Numbered from the stretch's first letter, positions 17,840-27,372 are shown. The stretch: DNA of 46,166 nucleotides from Nostoc sp. CCCryo 231-06 (GCA_023522315.1 JAHCSU010000240.1:1-46166), one strand, 5' to 3'. Translations and numbers: made by a program. Notes: generated from the letters alone by a model not told the origin.

Positions 17840-18580
17840 ATGGGCTTGGCTGGATTAAGAATTGTGTTGGTAGAGCCGGCTGGGGCGATAAATATCGGAG
17901 CGATCGCCAGGGTAATGAAAAATTTCGGGCTATATAATTTAGTATTAGTGAACCCCCAATGCGATCCGCTATCGACGGAAGCTTTGATGATGGCTGTTCA
18001 TGCTCAGGAAATTATAGAATCTGCGGTATTAGTGCCGACTTTACCAGAAGCATTGCATGGATGTGTACGGGCGATCGCTACCACTGGTCGCGTTCGGAGT
18101 TGGGAAACACCCTTAGAAACTCCCCGGACTGCACTACCCTGGTTACTGGAGGAACCAGAAGAACCCGCAGCACTGATTTTTGGCAGGGAAGACCGAGGAT
18201 TAAGCAATGAAGAATTAAATTATGCACAGAGGTTTGTTGGCATTCCCACGAGTCCAGATTATGTAGCCCTAAATTTGGCTACTGCCGTAGCAATCTGCTG
18301 TTATGAATTGTCACAATGTACCCAGCAACCTGACACTAAAACCTTAACCCAAACTGAACTCGCCCCCTTAGATGTTGTGGAAGGATACTACCAGCAATTA
18401 GAATCATTATTATTAAAAATTGGTTATGTATATCCCCATACGGCAGCTAGTCGGATGGAAAAATTCCGCCAAATATATAATCGCGCTCACCTAAAAACAG
18501 GGGAAGTATACATGCTGCGAGGGATTTTGCAGCAGGTAGAATGGGCCCTTAAAAACCAGAGGGATGGTGAAAACTTGTAA
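17840..18580 (+). CDS. trmJ: TrmJ-like RNA 2'-O-methyltransferase
   Basis: 246-residue SPOUT-class methyltransferase of the TrmJ/YfhQ group, which puts 2'-O-methyl groups on the tRNA anticodon loop from S-adenosylmethionine. The trefoil-knot motifs are clear: LVEPAGAINIGAIARVMKNFG (N-terminal), ALIFGREDRGLSNEEL (motif 2, about residues 114-129) and YVALNLATAVAICCYEL (motif 3). A C-terminal helical extension (residues 175-240) follows as in TrmJ. A strong AGGAGG site 5-6 bases before ATG sets the start. Which nucleotide it modifies cannot be told. Confidence 0.88.
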   Translation: MGLAGLRIVLVEPAGAINIGAIARVMKNFGLYNLVLVNPQCDPLSTEALMMAVHAQEIIESAVLVPTLPEALHGCVRAIATTGRVRSWETPLETPRTALPWLLEEPEEPAALIFGREDRGLSNEELNYAQRFVGIPTSPDYVALNLATAVAICCYELSQCTQQPDTKTLTQTELAPLDVVEGYYQQLESLLLKIGYVYPHTAASRMEKFRQIYNRAHLKTGEVYMLRGILQQVEWALKNQRDGENL

Positions 18581-18754
18581 TTATTTGTTTAATATATACG
18601 CAATCATCTCCCAAAATATTTAATATGGCTTAAACTAAACACAAAAATGCTACTTAGTGGCAAAGTGGAATTTGAGTATTAATATTTGCTTAAAGATTAA
18701 GTTTTGGGTTAGGAGTCTGCAAGAAAACAGCCAAGTCGGTCACAAGGAGTAACT

Positions 18755-20320
18755 GTGTCAGAGTCAAGTGACGAACTAACAGCTTTCTCGCGGCGTCAAC
18801 CCTTAAATCGCCGCCAGCCGCCACAAAAAGTTCAAAAAGTGGTAAAGAAGAAAGTTAAAGCTAACAACCAGCAGCAACCTGCGAATGGACGAGAAGCGGC
18901 GCTAACACGCCCAAAAAATCCGATCAGTCCTCCCCCAATCCCCGGTGCTACACGTAGGGTAAAATCGGGGTTAGTCATGCCAACCACAGTCAAACCAATA
19001 CCTAGTGTCAAGGGCAAAATTCCTCCCTTTCGACCAGGTGCTGTGATGGTGAAAACAGTGCGGATGGAAAGGCCAAAAAGAGGACTGCGTTCATCGCGGA
19101 AGACACGGTTAAAACCAATGGCCAAAACCTTGTTGTATGTTGTGCGATTGTTGATTGTGGGTGTTGGCATGGGTGCAATTGTTGGCACAGCATTGTCAGT
19201 ATTAGACCCCGCTAATCGCATCAGCACAACTTCTGCGCCGCAATCTAATAGTAATGTGACGCGGGAGCAGCCACAACCAACCCAAACTCCCCCGGTTGCA
19301 GCTTCGAGCTTATACTTATCCCAAGAAATTAGCTCTTTGAAAAGTGCCGTGCAAAATTTGGCGACGGCCAACCCAAATCTTACACCCGGTGTTTTCTTAG
19401 TAGATTTAGATACTGGTAATTATGTAGATGTCAATGCTTCTACCAGTTTTCCGGCCGCTAGCACAATTAAAGTACCGATTTTGATTGCCTTTTTCCAGGA
19501 TGTGGACGCGGGGAAAATTCGCCTTGATGAAATGCTGACCATGCAACAGGATATGCTTGCTGGCGGTTCGGGAACCCTGCAACGCCAACCAGCCGGAACC
19601 CAGTACGCTGCTCTGGAAGTCGCCACAAAAATGATTACCGTCAGCGATAATACGGCGACAAATATGCTGATTGCGCGACTGGGAGGAATAGACGCCTTAA
19701 ACCAGCGTTTCCGCACTTGGGGATTAACAACCACAACAATTCGTAATCAACTCCCCGATTTGCAAGGGACAAACACCACTACTCCGAGGGAATTGGGGAA
19801 TTTGATGGCTATTGTGAGTCAGGGAAATTTAGTGAGTATGACATCACGCGATTTTATGCTCGATATCTTGCGTCGCACCCAGAGAGACACTCTGCTACCA
19901 TCCGGTTTGGGAACAGGCGCAAGAGTATACCACAAAACGGGCGATATTGGTACTATGCTGGCAGATGCAGGTTTAATTATTGTTCCAACTGGCAAACGCT
20001 ACATAGCCTCAGTCATGGTACAACGTCCCAATAATGACCCTCGCGCCGAAAAATTGATTAGCTCAATCTCTAGTGTTAGCTACCAAGAATTTAGCCAAAA
20101 TGCTGTCACACCCAACACTAGCACAAGCATAATACCCGCAAATGGTTATCAGCCACCTGTTGTAAGTCCTGCTTTACCCAACGGTACAACGGGCACTGTA
20201 CCCATGAGCATTTATCAGCCCCCTATTGTGAATCCTGTACCCAACAGTATGGGAAGTACAGTACCCCCAAACGGTTATCAATCTCCAGTTATGAATCCGC
20301 AGTATTATCCCCCAAGATAA
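18755..20320 (+). CDS. Membrane-anchored class A beta-lactamase-fold serine hydrolase
   Basis: 521 residues starting at GTG, with GGAG just upstream. Residues 1-120 are basic, Pro-rich and disordered; 124-150 is one membrane segment; the catalytic domain spans about 190-450. The beta-lactamase/transpeptidase motifs are present: nucleophile Ser236 in S-T-I-K, SDN at 297-299, likely omega-loop Glu346 in PRELGNL and KTG at 394-396. So it may hydrolyse beta-lactams or act on peptidoglycan. The C-terminus (about 455-521) has Pro-rich repeats with NGYQPPV/IYQPPIVNP units. The long cytoplasmic basic tail is unusual for a secreted beta-lactamase and hints at a cell-wall role. Substrate unknown. Confidence 0.88.
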   Translation: MSESSDELTAFSRRQPLNRRQPPQKVQKVVKKKVKANNQQQPANGREAALTRPKNPISPPPIPGATRRVKSGLVMPTTVKPIPSVKGKIPPFRPGAVMVKTVRMERPKRGLRSSRKTRLKPMAKTLLYVVRLLIVGVGMGAIVGTALSVLDPANRISTTSAPQSNSNVTREQPQPTQTPPVAASSLYLSQEISSLKSAVQNLATANPNLTPGVFLVDLDTGNYVDVNASTSFPAASTIKVPILIAFFQDVDAGKIRLDEMLTMQQDMLAGGSGTLQRQPAGTQYAALEVATKMITVSDNTATNMLIARLGGIDALNQRFRTWGLTTTTIRNQLPDLQGTNTTTPRELGNLMAIVSQGNLVSMTSRDFMLDILRRTQRDTLLPSGLGTGARVYHKTGDIGTMLADAGLIIVPTGKRYIASVMVQRPNNDPRAEKLISSISSVSYQEFSQNAVTPNTSTSIIPANGYQPPVVSPALPNGTTGTVPMSIYQPPIVNPVPNSMGSTVPPNGYQSPVMNPQYYPPR

Positions 20321-20455
20321 TTCATAATTAAAAATAGTTTTATTCCTCCTTCTAATGACGGCAGTTTCATTTTAAGTTGGCTTTAAATCCCTACTTGAAA
20401 AATAATTAGGAATTAGGACTAGCCCTTTCAAGGTGACTTGTAAAATCTCTTTCTT

Positions 20456-20520
20456 CTCTCTGCGCCCTCTGCGTCTCTGCGGTTAAAAAATCTTTTATTT
20501 AACCACAGAGGCACAGAGAA
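20456..20520. terminator. Inverted CTCTGCG repeat between convergent genes
   Basis: CTCTCTGCG-type repeats followed by GCGGTTAAA on the left pair with TTTAACCACAGAGG and CACAGAG on the right, forming a long imperfect hairpin. It sits between two convergent genes and may end transcription from both sides. Confidence 0.55.
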
Positions 20521-20610
20521 ACCAGAGTCAAATTGTATTTTTATATTGCCATAAATCTGATAATGAAATTGCTAAAAACAAAGCTAAACAATGTTGTTGT
20601 CTTTTAACTC

Positions 20611-21726
20611 TTAACTTTTTTGATACCGCATTCCTGGTAATTGCGAAATTAAACCCATAAGTTCTAACTGTAACAACGCACCGGAAACTGAACCAGCAGC
20701 CATGCCGGTTTGTTGGACAATAAAATCGAAAGGTAAAGCTTCACTTGTGAACGCATTGATTACCGTTTGCAATTCTGGCGATAAAGTTGGCATTAACTGT
20801 TCTGGTGCTGTGGAAGCCTCGACTCCATCAATTTGTGGTATTGCTCCCAGCATTGTTAACAGTTCATCTAATTCTTTAAGGATGAAAGAAGCTCCTTGAT
20901 TCAGTAACTTTAAGCACCCTTGAGATGGGTAATCATCTACTCTACCAGGCAGTGCATAGACATCTCTACCAAATTCATTTGCGTAGGTAGCAGTAATTAA
21001 AGCACCAGATTTTATCGGCGCTTCCATTACCAGGATGGCGCGGCTTAAACCTGCAATAATCCGGTTGCGCTTGGGAAAGTGTTTGCGATCGGGTGGGGTT
21101 TTCGTGGGGTACTCACTCACGACTAACCCAGCCGTCAAAATCTGCTTGTACAAATCCCGATTTTTATGTGGATAGATAACATCTACACCAGTTCCCAAAA
21201 CTGCGATCGTGCGTCCACCTGCTTTCATCGCGGCGATGTGGCTTTCTGTGTCAATTCCCTCTGCCATCCCAGAAACAACTGTAAAGCCATTTTTAGCCAA
21301 AGCTGTACTAATTTGGCGAGTCCAACGGATACCGTATTCTGAGGGTTGGCGGGTTCCGACAATTCCAACCATCGGTTTTTGTCCGAGATTTTCTTGGAGT
21401 TCGACTTCACCGCGATAATACAAAATCGGCGGTGGACTCGGAGTTTCTAGCAGTAAGCGGGGATAATCTGCATCTGCTGGTGTCCAGAAATGGGAATTTT
21501 CCTGCTGGTGCTTGATGAATAGTTGTTCTGGGTGCAAACGCGATCGCTGTTGTACTACTTTTTCTAGTGTCTGAAAACCAAAACCCTCCACTTCTCCTAA
21601 CTGTACCTTGGTAGCGTTCCAAGCTGTTGCCAACGTGCCAAAATGCTGTTGCAGCCGCCGCAGTAATACCGGCCCAATTCCCGAAATTTGCGCCCAAGCT
21701 AGCCAATATGCGCCTTCTTCTACCAC
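20611..21726 (-). CDS. dprA: DNA-processing protein DprA
   Basis: Loads RecA on incoming single-stranded DNA during natural transformation. 371 residues: a helix-hairpin-helix N-terminal region (WAQISGIGPVLLRRL, then LGEVEGFGFQTLEKV) precedes the Rossmann-type core. Core motifs are VGIVGTRQPSEYG, TVVSGMAEGIDTESHIAAM, AVLGTGVDVIYPHKNRDLY, HFPKRNRIIAGLSRAILVMEA and SGALITATYANEFGRDVYALPG. The C-terminal winged-helix part (residues 310-371) is present. Transformation genes are not nearby; in cyanobacteria dprA is usually isolated. Confidence 0.96.
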   Translation of the reverse strand: MVEEGAYWLAWAQISGIGPVLLRRLQQHFGTLATAWNATKVQLGEVEGFGFQTLEKVVQQRSRLHPEQLFIKHQQENSHFWTPADADYPRLLLETPSPPPILYYRGEVELQENLGQKPMVGIVGTRQPSEYGIRWTRQISTALAKNGFTVVSGMAEGIDTESHIAAMKAGGRTIAVLGTGVDVIYPHKNRDLYKQILTAGLVVSEYPTKTPPDRKHFPKRNRIIAGLSRAILVMEAPIKSGALITATYANEFGRDVYALPGRVDDYPSQGCLKLLNQGASFILKELDELLTMLGAIPQIDGVEASTAPEQLMPTLSPELQTVINAFTSEALPFDFIVQQTGMAAGSVSGALLQLELMGLISQLPGMRYQKS

Positions 21727-21788
21727 CGTACCATCCTCACGCCTACTGGATTAAGTATTCCCAAATTAGCCTTGGCTGTTGATGTGGC

Positions 21789-22217
21789 TTACACGCTGAA
21801 GTAGATAAAAGCTGCGCGGATCGCAATGAACCACACTGCGAGGGTGGCGAATAGGTAGAGGTAGAAGCGAAGCATGATTAGATTGAATGTACAATGGACG
21901 ATGCTATGCAATGCTCGAAATCCAACAAAAACCCATGCGGCATTCACATAGATTGCATCCACCTGCTTGGTGATGAAGAGGTATAGCACAAGCACATAAA
22001 AAAGTACTGGAATCTCGAATAGGTTCTTTAGGTTATCTGATGGATTGGATACGCTAGGTGGCCATATATGCACGAGTGTGCCAGGTGCAGCTAGGTCTTG
22101 CGGGCGGATCTTTTGACTTGTAATGAACCCAATCCGGCGGATGTACATATATACCCAGACAAGGAGTGTCAAAAAAACTGTTGCGAAGAAGGGGCCAAAG
22201 ACTTCATTTTGTGTCAT
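21789..22217 (-). CDS. MAPEG-family membrane protein
   Basis: 142 residues with four hydrophobic segments (about 8-27, 70-85, 92-112, 118-140). The motif NLKNLFEIPVLFYVL followed by FVGFRALHSIVHCTFN matches the MAPEG family (microsomal glutathione transferase / leukotriene synthase type). Members form trimers and use glutathione; bacterial substrates are mostly unknown. It is divergent from a LuxR-type regulator 100 bases away, which may control it. Confidence 0.85.
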   Translation of the reverse strand: MTQNEVFGPFFATVFLTLLVWVYMYIRRIGFITSQKIRPQDLAAPGTLVHIWPPSVSNPSDNLKNLFEIPVLFYVLVLYLFITKQVDAIYVNAAWVFVGFRALHSIVHCTFNLIMLRFYLYLFATLAVWFIAIRAAFIYFSV

Positions 22218-22317
22218 TTCTACCTCTTTAACTTGCTCATTTTGCTGATGCTAATATTAGGCTGAGTACTTTAATGCTTCTAGACCTCGATCGGGTACAC
22301 TTCAGACCACTTAACCT

Positions 22318-23079
22318 ATGACAAGTTCTTTGGAGCTTCTGTTTGAAGCCATCAACCAAGCCGATAGCGAACGTGACATGCGATCGCAAATTGTGCCAAA
22401 AATTGGTGAGTATTTTGCAGCAAAACGATGGGGAATTTTTTTCTTCGCTCAACTCCCCTTTGGATATCCAAATCTTCAGAAAATCCTGAAAATTGCCCTC
22501 TCAATCGAACATAATCCTGTAGCGCGTTATTTAGTGGAGCGTCATGCTCCTGTCCACGAAGCATTAGTAACATCACCTAAAGCTTGGAAATTAATCTGTC
22601 CCCGTCTGGATCATTGGCATGTGATGGCGGGGCCTATCATCAATCGCGGTCAATTAGTGGGTGTAGTAGGCTGTACGCGAGAAAAGTCAATGCCTCCCTT
22701 TGATACCGAAAACTTAGTCGATTTAAGTGCCATCTGTTTGCACTTATCTGTTTGGGCGGCGACAGTGAGTTCACGAAATGTTTCCGTTGGCGAATCCCAT
22801 CCAACGGGTATAGGAAAGTCGCAACATCCCCCTTCTAAAAACAATCGCTTAACGCTTCGTGAATTAGAGATTGCAAAGTTGGTTGCTTTGGGGCGAACTA
22901 ATGCAGAAATTGGGAGTGAACTTTGGATTACTGAAAATTCTGTGAAGCAAGCCTTAAAGCGAATGTTCCGTAAGCTTGAGGTTTCATCGCGTGCAGAAAT
23001 GGTTGCACAACTTTTAGCTCCGAGACATAATTCACCAGAAAGAAACTTAGTTTCCTTGCAAAGAGACAAAATACCCTAA
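22318..23079 (+). CDS. LuxR-family transcription regulator
   Basis: 253 residues. The C-terminal HTH (about 178-240) is standard LuxR/FixJ type: LTLRELEIAKLVALGRTNAEIGSEL, ITENSVKQALKRMFRKLEVSSRAEMVAQL. The N-terminal 150 residues look like a GAF-type sensory domain (GEYFAAKRWGIFFF, VGVVGCTREKSMPPFD), ligand unknown. It lacks a phosphoacceptor receiver domain. Divergent from the MAPEG gene across a 100-base shared promoter region, so it is a likely regulator of that gene and itself. Confidence 0.87.
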   Translation: MTSSLELLFEAINQADSERDMRSQIVPKIGEYFAAKRWGIFFFAQLPFGYPNLQKILKIALSIEHNPVARYLVERHAPVHEALVTSPKAWKLICPRLDHWHVMAGPIINRGQLVGVVGCTREKSMPPFDTENLVDLSAICLHLSVWAATVSSRNVSVGESHPTGIGKSQHPPSKNNRLTLRELEIAKLVALGRTNAEIGSELWITENSVKQALKRMFRKLEVSSRAEMVAQLLAPRHNSPERNLVSLQRDKIP

Positions 23080-23099
23080 AGATAAATTCCCAATTACCC

Positions 23100-23147
23100 T
23101 TGACTTTTGACTCTTGACTCTTGACTATTAACTATTGACTATCTTCT
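23100..23147. repeat. TTGACTC/TTGACTA heptamer tandem repeat
   Basis: About six imperfect copies of TTGACTN with spacer changes just upstream of the next gene, a typical short cyanobacterial tandem repeat. Confidence 0.7.
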
Positions 23148-23162
23148 TATCTATCTTCTGTG

Positions 23163-24299
23163 ATGAAATATTTCTATCGTCTTTTAATATGTCTATCTGG
23201 GTGCTTAATATTTTTACTAGTGCATAGTGGACTTGGTTTGTTACCGAGTTTGGCTGCTGAGAAAGTTACTGTCAGATACGGATTATTTGAGCAATCGATC
23301 CCTGTGGCAGATATACGCAACTATGCCGACAACCAAAAGGCTTCTGCTGATCTGCAATCTTTCCTAGATTACCTCAGCGCGAAGGAGAAACAGAAGTTCC
23401 AAGATGCCCTTCAGGTAAAAATGTCTCTTGATATTGTGGCTTTAGATAAGCTGATAAATACAGGAATGGGCAAGCAAATTTTATCTTTTGCATCCGTTGC
23501 GATCGCCCGTCGCGATCAAGCCAGTATACAAGCCCTAAGATCTGCCATTATCATAGGAGCAAAATCACCAGAAGGTCTAGGATTAGTCAGCTTTCTAGCA
23601 GCCTACCCCAGTAATCAACTAGTTGTTGATGTATCAAAAATTTCTAAGCTAGTCGGCATGGCAAATTCTTCTTCTAGTTCTGCTGATGCACCACCAAAGG
23701 ACAATGTAAGTTCTTCCCCCTTAGGAAAAATTGCACTGCAATATCAAATACTTGCCGCCCAAGATAAACAATTCTCAGGTTGCTTATTTGGCGATTCTAT
23801 TTCGGCTGGACTTGGTAATACTCTCGGTGAAGGCACTTTTAATTTTGGGTTAAATGGCTTGAGTACAATCTCATTACTAGAACAACTGAAAAGTTTAATT
23901 CCTACCAAGGTTACATGCGAAAAAGCTATTATTGCCATAGGTAGAAATGATGCTTGGTATGGAATTAGTGATGAGTTGTTTAGCAAGAATCTGCAAGAGG
24001 CGATCGCACTTATTCGGACAATGGGAAATAAAGAGATTTTTCTCATTCCGGCTTTTTATTCAACAGTTGCAGCAAGCTCAGATCCAACTGTATCAGCCCC
24101 ACTTTCTAGAGTTGAAAAAATTAATGCTCTGATTAATCAAGTTGCTGAAATAGAAAAAGTGCCAGTTGCAGCAGCAGGAGTAGCACCATTGTATGAGAAT
24201 AATGTTCTTAAAGAGAATTTGACGAGCGATGGTGATCATCTGAACGCAGAAGGACTTAAGATTTATCGGCAAACATTATTACAAATCCTGCAAAAGTAA
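23163..24299 (+). CDS. Secreted DUF1400-SGNH hydrolase fusion
   Basis: 378 residues from the ATG at 23163 (a GTG one codon earlier is possible). A signal peptide covers about residues 1-33. Residues 35-165 look like DUF1400 (VTVRYGLFEQSIPVADIRNYA, LSAKEKQKFQDALQ), a segment usually found before alpha/beta hydrolases in cyanobacteria. After a Ser/Pro linker comes a GDSL/SGNH esterase: block I FGDSISAGLG, block III GRND and the C-terminal DGDHLN supplying Asp and His. Block II (Gly) is probably LNGLST. All catalytic groups are present, so it may be an extracellular esterase or acyl hydrolase. The pairing of DUF1400 with an SGNH domain is uncommon as far as I know. Confidence 0.82.
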   Translation: MKYFYRLLICLSGCLIFLLVHSGLGLLPSLAAEKVTVRYGLFEQSIPVADIRNYADNQKASADLQSFLDYLSAKEKQKFQDALQVKMSLDIVALDKLINTGMGKQILSFASVAIARRDQASIQALRSAIIIGAKSPEGLGLVSFLAAYPSNQLVVDVSKISKLVGMANSSSSSADAPPKDNVSSSPLGKIALQYQILAAQDKQFSGCLFGDSISAGLGNTLGEGTFNFGLNGLSTISLLEQLKSLIPTKVTCEKAIIAIGRNDAWYGISDELFSKNLQEAIALIRTMGNKEIFLIPAFYSTVAASSDPTVSAPLSRVEKINALINQVAEIEKVPVAAAGVAPLYENNVLKENLTSDGDHLNAEGLKIYRQTLLQILQK

Positions 24300-24360
24300 T
24301 ATGATGTCGTCAAATTGCCCATAGTAAAAGCACCTCACCAAAGTTACGTTGATCTAAGAT

Positions 24361-24399
24361 AATTCGTAGTTCGTAACTCAAAATTACGAATTACGAATT
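24361..24399. terminator. 16-bp inverted repeat between convergent genes
   Basis: AATTCGTAGTTCGTAA and TTACGAATTACGAATT pair with one mismatch round a 7-base loop, 60 bases after the SGNH gene and 90 after the YdcF-like gene end. Possible two-way terminator. A GC-rich repeat follows at 24400-24480 with small palindromes (CCCTACGGGG). Confidence 0.55.
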
Positions 24400-24491
24400 A
24401 CGTTAGCGACACGAGAAAGCGAGTCCGCGTATCCCTACGGGGATCTTGCTACGCAAGGCATCTCGCAAGAGAGCGTCATTACAAATTATTA

Positions 24492-25181
24492 TTAGGATTT
24501 CCAATTAAAAAACCGCGCATAAATGTAAGCTATGCCTTCATCAATAATTGTCCGTACACCTTGGCTATAATCCCACCATTTGTTTGGATCATAATCTTGT
24601 GTTTTGGCAGCGATCGCACCAACTTTGATATTAGGGCTAAGTAGTTTTTTGAACAGGAACCAACTTCTACGGGTGTGAACATCCAAAGAAAAAACATTAA
24701 CTGATTGTAGCTTTAAATTTGAATCGGATAGCCAGCGATTAAATTCGGCAGCAGATGCATAACTACGATCCTTGATTACCACAGGTGTCGGCACAGCTAC
24801 CACCTTCTCTGATTCTAAACCGAGTTTTTTGAAAGTGGCGGCTGACACTTCTGCAAAATTCTTGTATTCGCTAAGATAATTTCCTTTTTCTATTGAGCCT
24901 CCCGTGGTAATTACTAGACTATAAGAACCGTTTTTAAATTCAGTTAAAGCTTGTTGTATGGCATAATCTGGTAGCCATCCTTCAACAACTAATACTTCTG
25001 CTGATTTGATCGGGGAAGTCACGGCGAGAAATGAGTGTACATGAGTAATAGTGAAAAATATTAAATAAGCAATCAAAGCGATTGTAATCGCCCACCCCTG
25101 ATCCGTAAGTGTCCACATTTCTTGGCATTTTATTAGTTTGATTTTTGGAAATTTTTGACGCCGACGATTTTTTGTCTGCAT
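24492..25181 (-). CDS. YdcF/ElyC-like DUF218 membrane-anchored protein
   Basis: 229 residues. One membrane segment near the N-terminus (about 31-52) follows a basic cytoplasmic stretch. The outer domain has DUF218/YdcF features: AEVLVVEGWLPDYAIQQAL, YSLVITTGGSIEKGNYLSEYKNFA, RSYASAAEFNRWL and VNVFSLDVHTRRSWFLFKKLL. ElyC/SanA relatives act in envelope polysaccharide metabolism, but no reaction is proven for most. Its ATG overlaps the stop of the gene before by one base (TAATG), implying coupled translation with the DUF2301 protein. Confidence 0.8.
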   Translation of the reverse strand: MQTKNRRRQKFPKIKLIKCQEMWTLTDQGWAITIALIAYLIFFTITHVHSFLAVTSPIKSAEVLVVEGWLPDYAIQQALTEFKNGSYSLVITTGGSIEKGNYLSEYKNFAEVSAATFKKLGLESEKVVAVPTPVVIKDRSYASAAEFNRWLSDSNLKLQSVNVFSLDVHTRRSWFLFKKLLSPNIKVGAIAAKTQDYDPNKWWDYSQGVRTIIDEGIAYIYARFFNWKS

Positions 25182-25837
25182 TAAACCTTAGCTAAACGTT
25201 GTTCTTTCAAGTAAGTAAATACAGACTTATCTCCGATATCAGCAGGAATTGCTTGCACTGTCTTTCGCAGAGCAAATACCAAAAACAACATTGCCCAAAT
25301 TCCTAATAAAACACTTTCCCCCTGAGTTGGTAAAATTCCTACCAAATGTCCTAACAATAGTAGCGGTACTGTTAGGGTTAATACTTTGGTTTCCAGGCGA
25401 TTGAAGCAAAAAGCCTCTTTAAAATAAATACCTGTCAAAGCAACGAAGATAAAACCAACTCCAAATAAAGTAACAGGCTGATTGTAAACAGCCAGAGCTA
25501 AAGGTTCACTACTAGAGATTGCCAGAATCACTGATGCTATACTACCGATCGCCCAAAAAATTTGCAATATACGGTGCAGTGATGGCATATAAATATGAAT
25601 GGTAAATAAACTTACACCAAGAGCGAGAATAAAACAAGTATATAGAGGTGTAAGTGCGGTAAAAATAGTTGGGTTATTGTTGAACAAAACCAAAGCACTG
25701 CCTATAGCAAAGCTCAGTGCTGCTACCATTAGCCCAGCGCGGTAGATAATTACGCCAGTGCGATCGCTCTGAGTAATTGTAAATTCCCCAAACTGACCTT
25801 GATAAACTTCTGTTGGAGGTAGTGTTTGCGTAGTCAT
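25181..25837 (-). CDS. DUF2301 integral membrane protein
   Basis: 218 residues with about seven hydrophobic segments from residue 28 to 192 and a soluble start (EVYQGQFGEFTITQSDRTGVIIYRAG). The pattern, including FGVGFIFVALTGIYFKEAFCFNRLETK, fits DUF2301, a membrane family widespread in cyanobacteria and without known function. First gene of a two-gene unit with the YdcF-like gene. Confidence 0.82.
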   Translation of the reverse strand: MTTQTLPPTEVYQGQFGEFTITQSDRTGVIIYRAGLMVAALSFAIGSALVLFNNNPTIFTALTPLYTCFILALGVSLFTIHIYMPSLHRILQIFWAIGSIASVILAISSSEPLALAVYNQPVTLFGVGFIFVALTGIYFKEAFCFNRLETKVLTLTVPLLLLGHLVGILPTQGESVLLGIWAMLFLVFALRKTVQAIPADIGDKSVFTYLKEQRLAKV

Positions 25838-26389
25838 AGTTAAAAATATAGTTATGAATTACTAATAGAGTACAACAGGAAATTGCTGAAGAGTTACTTT
25901 TATTATTATGGGCAATCAGACAAACTAAGTGTCACAATCCCTGAACTTTTAAGCCATTTTTGTAGTATTAGTTGACTTGACAGACGCGGTATCGTGAATT
26001 ATCTCTACCGTTTGACCAGATTTCCTTCGAGAGGGAAAGACATAGCAACACTAAAGCACGGCGTAAATCCAGCTACCATCTCAATTAACCAGACTAACAC
26101 GGGGATTTTGCCCCCTGTTAAAGGTAGGGAAACTTCCGCAATATTATACTAGTAATTAGCAATGGTTTGTATAGTCTCTAGTTTAACTGAGTACTTGATT
26201 CTAATATTAGACTTTAGCTATACACAGTAGATATTGACAAATTTAAAATTTAGTGGATATAAAACTTTGGCAATCAGATAACCTCATAACTAGTTGATAT
26301 AGGAAGGTGAGATGAGCGATGGCGCAAGCGCCCACCGTAGGTGATCGCATTTATCTAAAGAATTGCAAAAGTGGAGACCCTTCCTCGGT
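25838..26389. other. Long gap with a palindromic repeat
   Basis: No gene seen. 26316-26348 holds a 33-bp HIP1-related repeat (GCGATGGCG ... CCACCGTAGGTGATCGC) whose second copy is at 30599-30631 (29 of 33 identical). 26101-26140 contains a CCTACCTTTAACA-like stretch (reverse strand) resembling 12385-12400. Confidence 0.6.
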
Positions 26390-26599
26390 TTATCGTCCGA
26401 TATTGCTCTTTGTAGAGGATGTGCGATCGCTAAATTTTTCGTTCGTAATATTTTGATAAGCTACATTTGCTAATGCAGATGAGGCATCACGTAAACCTAA
26501 ATAAGAATACACCAGAGCTAAACACACTGAAGCTTTCTCTGCCCAGCGATGATGCTCGGTATAGACAAATGAGTGCCATCCATTTAATCCACATAGTAC
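26390..26599 (-). pseudogene. Open remnant, TPR-like
   Basis: 69 open codons between two stops with no good start. The translation contains FVYTEHHRWAEKASVCLALVY followed by SYLGLRDASSALANVAYQ, which resembles one alpha-helical TPR-like repeat. It looks like the 3' end of a lost repeat-protein gene; no intact relative lies beside it. Confidence 0.35.
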
Positions 26600-26673
26600 T
26601 TACCTGTTTTATGGATTGCTTAAGAATCCCCACCGCATAGGCGGATGGGGAGTATCAATCAGTATTTAGATTC

Positions 26674-27129
26674 TTAACGACTGCTAACTCCATCAGTGGT
26701 TCGTCCAGCCATCTCTGTAGGATGGATACAATAGAGCGCCATCTCCTCCGCACGACCCCAGGCATCAATCCAGGTTCGATTAATCGCGGGTGAAAGCGTT
26801 GGATTTTGGGTTTTGACAAATTGCATCACGCGATCTATCTCTTCCCCAAGAGTGATGTGTTCGGCAAGACCTGTCACAGTAACGCTGCGCCAATGCTTTT
26901 GATCATTGACTTCTTCAACTTGCAAACAAACTTCTGGATTCGCATCCATATACTTGGTCTTCATCCCAACTGTAGTGAAGATATAGATGTTTGGCTCTTC
27001 AAAATAATAGCGCATAGGCACAACATAGGGATGTCCTTCAATAGCACAACCTAAGTGCCCATATCCTACTTTCTGCAAGAGTTCATGTATCTCTTTTGTG
27101 CTCATCTCATCGATATCTAACATTGTCAT
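26674..27129 (-). CDS. Pyridoxamine 5'-phosphate oxidase-like flavin-binding protein
   Basis: 151 residues with the split-barrel FMN-binding fold: IHELLQKVGYGHLGCAIEGHPYVVPMRY, then YIFTTVGMKTKYMDANPEVCLQVEEV and WRSVTVTGLAEHI. This is the small NimA/PNPOx-like group, often reductases of unknown substrate. The start MTMLDIDEMS has an alternative ATG two codons in. It is the only intact gene in a stretch of remnants (25840-29710). Confidence 0.85.
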   Translation of the reverse strand: MTMLDIDEMSTKEIHELLQKVGYGHLGCAIEGHPYVVPMRYYFEEPNIYIFTTVGMKTKYMDANPEVCLQVEEVNDQKHWRSVTVTGLAEHITLGEEIDRVMQFVKTQNPTLSPAINRTWIDAWGRAEEMALYCIHPTEMAGRTTDGVSSR

Positions 27130-27372
27130 CCTCCAGAATAAATATTTAATTGATTAATCGAGTCGCAAATGTGTTGTTGACATTTTGCCTACTTTCATCG
27201 TAACTATTCCGAGGGTGTAATTAGCAAAAAATATCCCCTTGTAAATCTACAGAACCAAATTAAATGAGTTTTTTGATAGTGTTTAAAAATGGTGGTAATA
27301 ACTGAGATATACCTTTTCTAACTGCTTTTCAAGACTTAGTTCTCCATTTCTAGAGACTTGACCCAAAATCCG

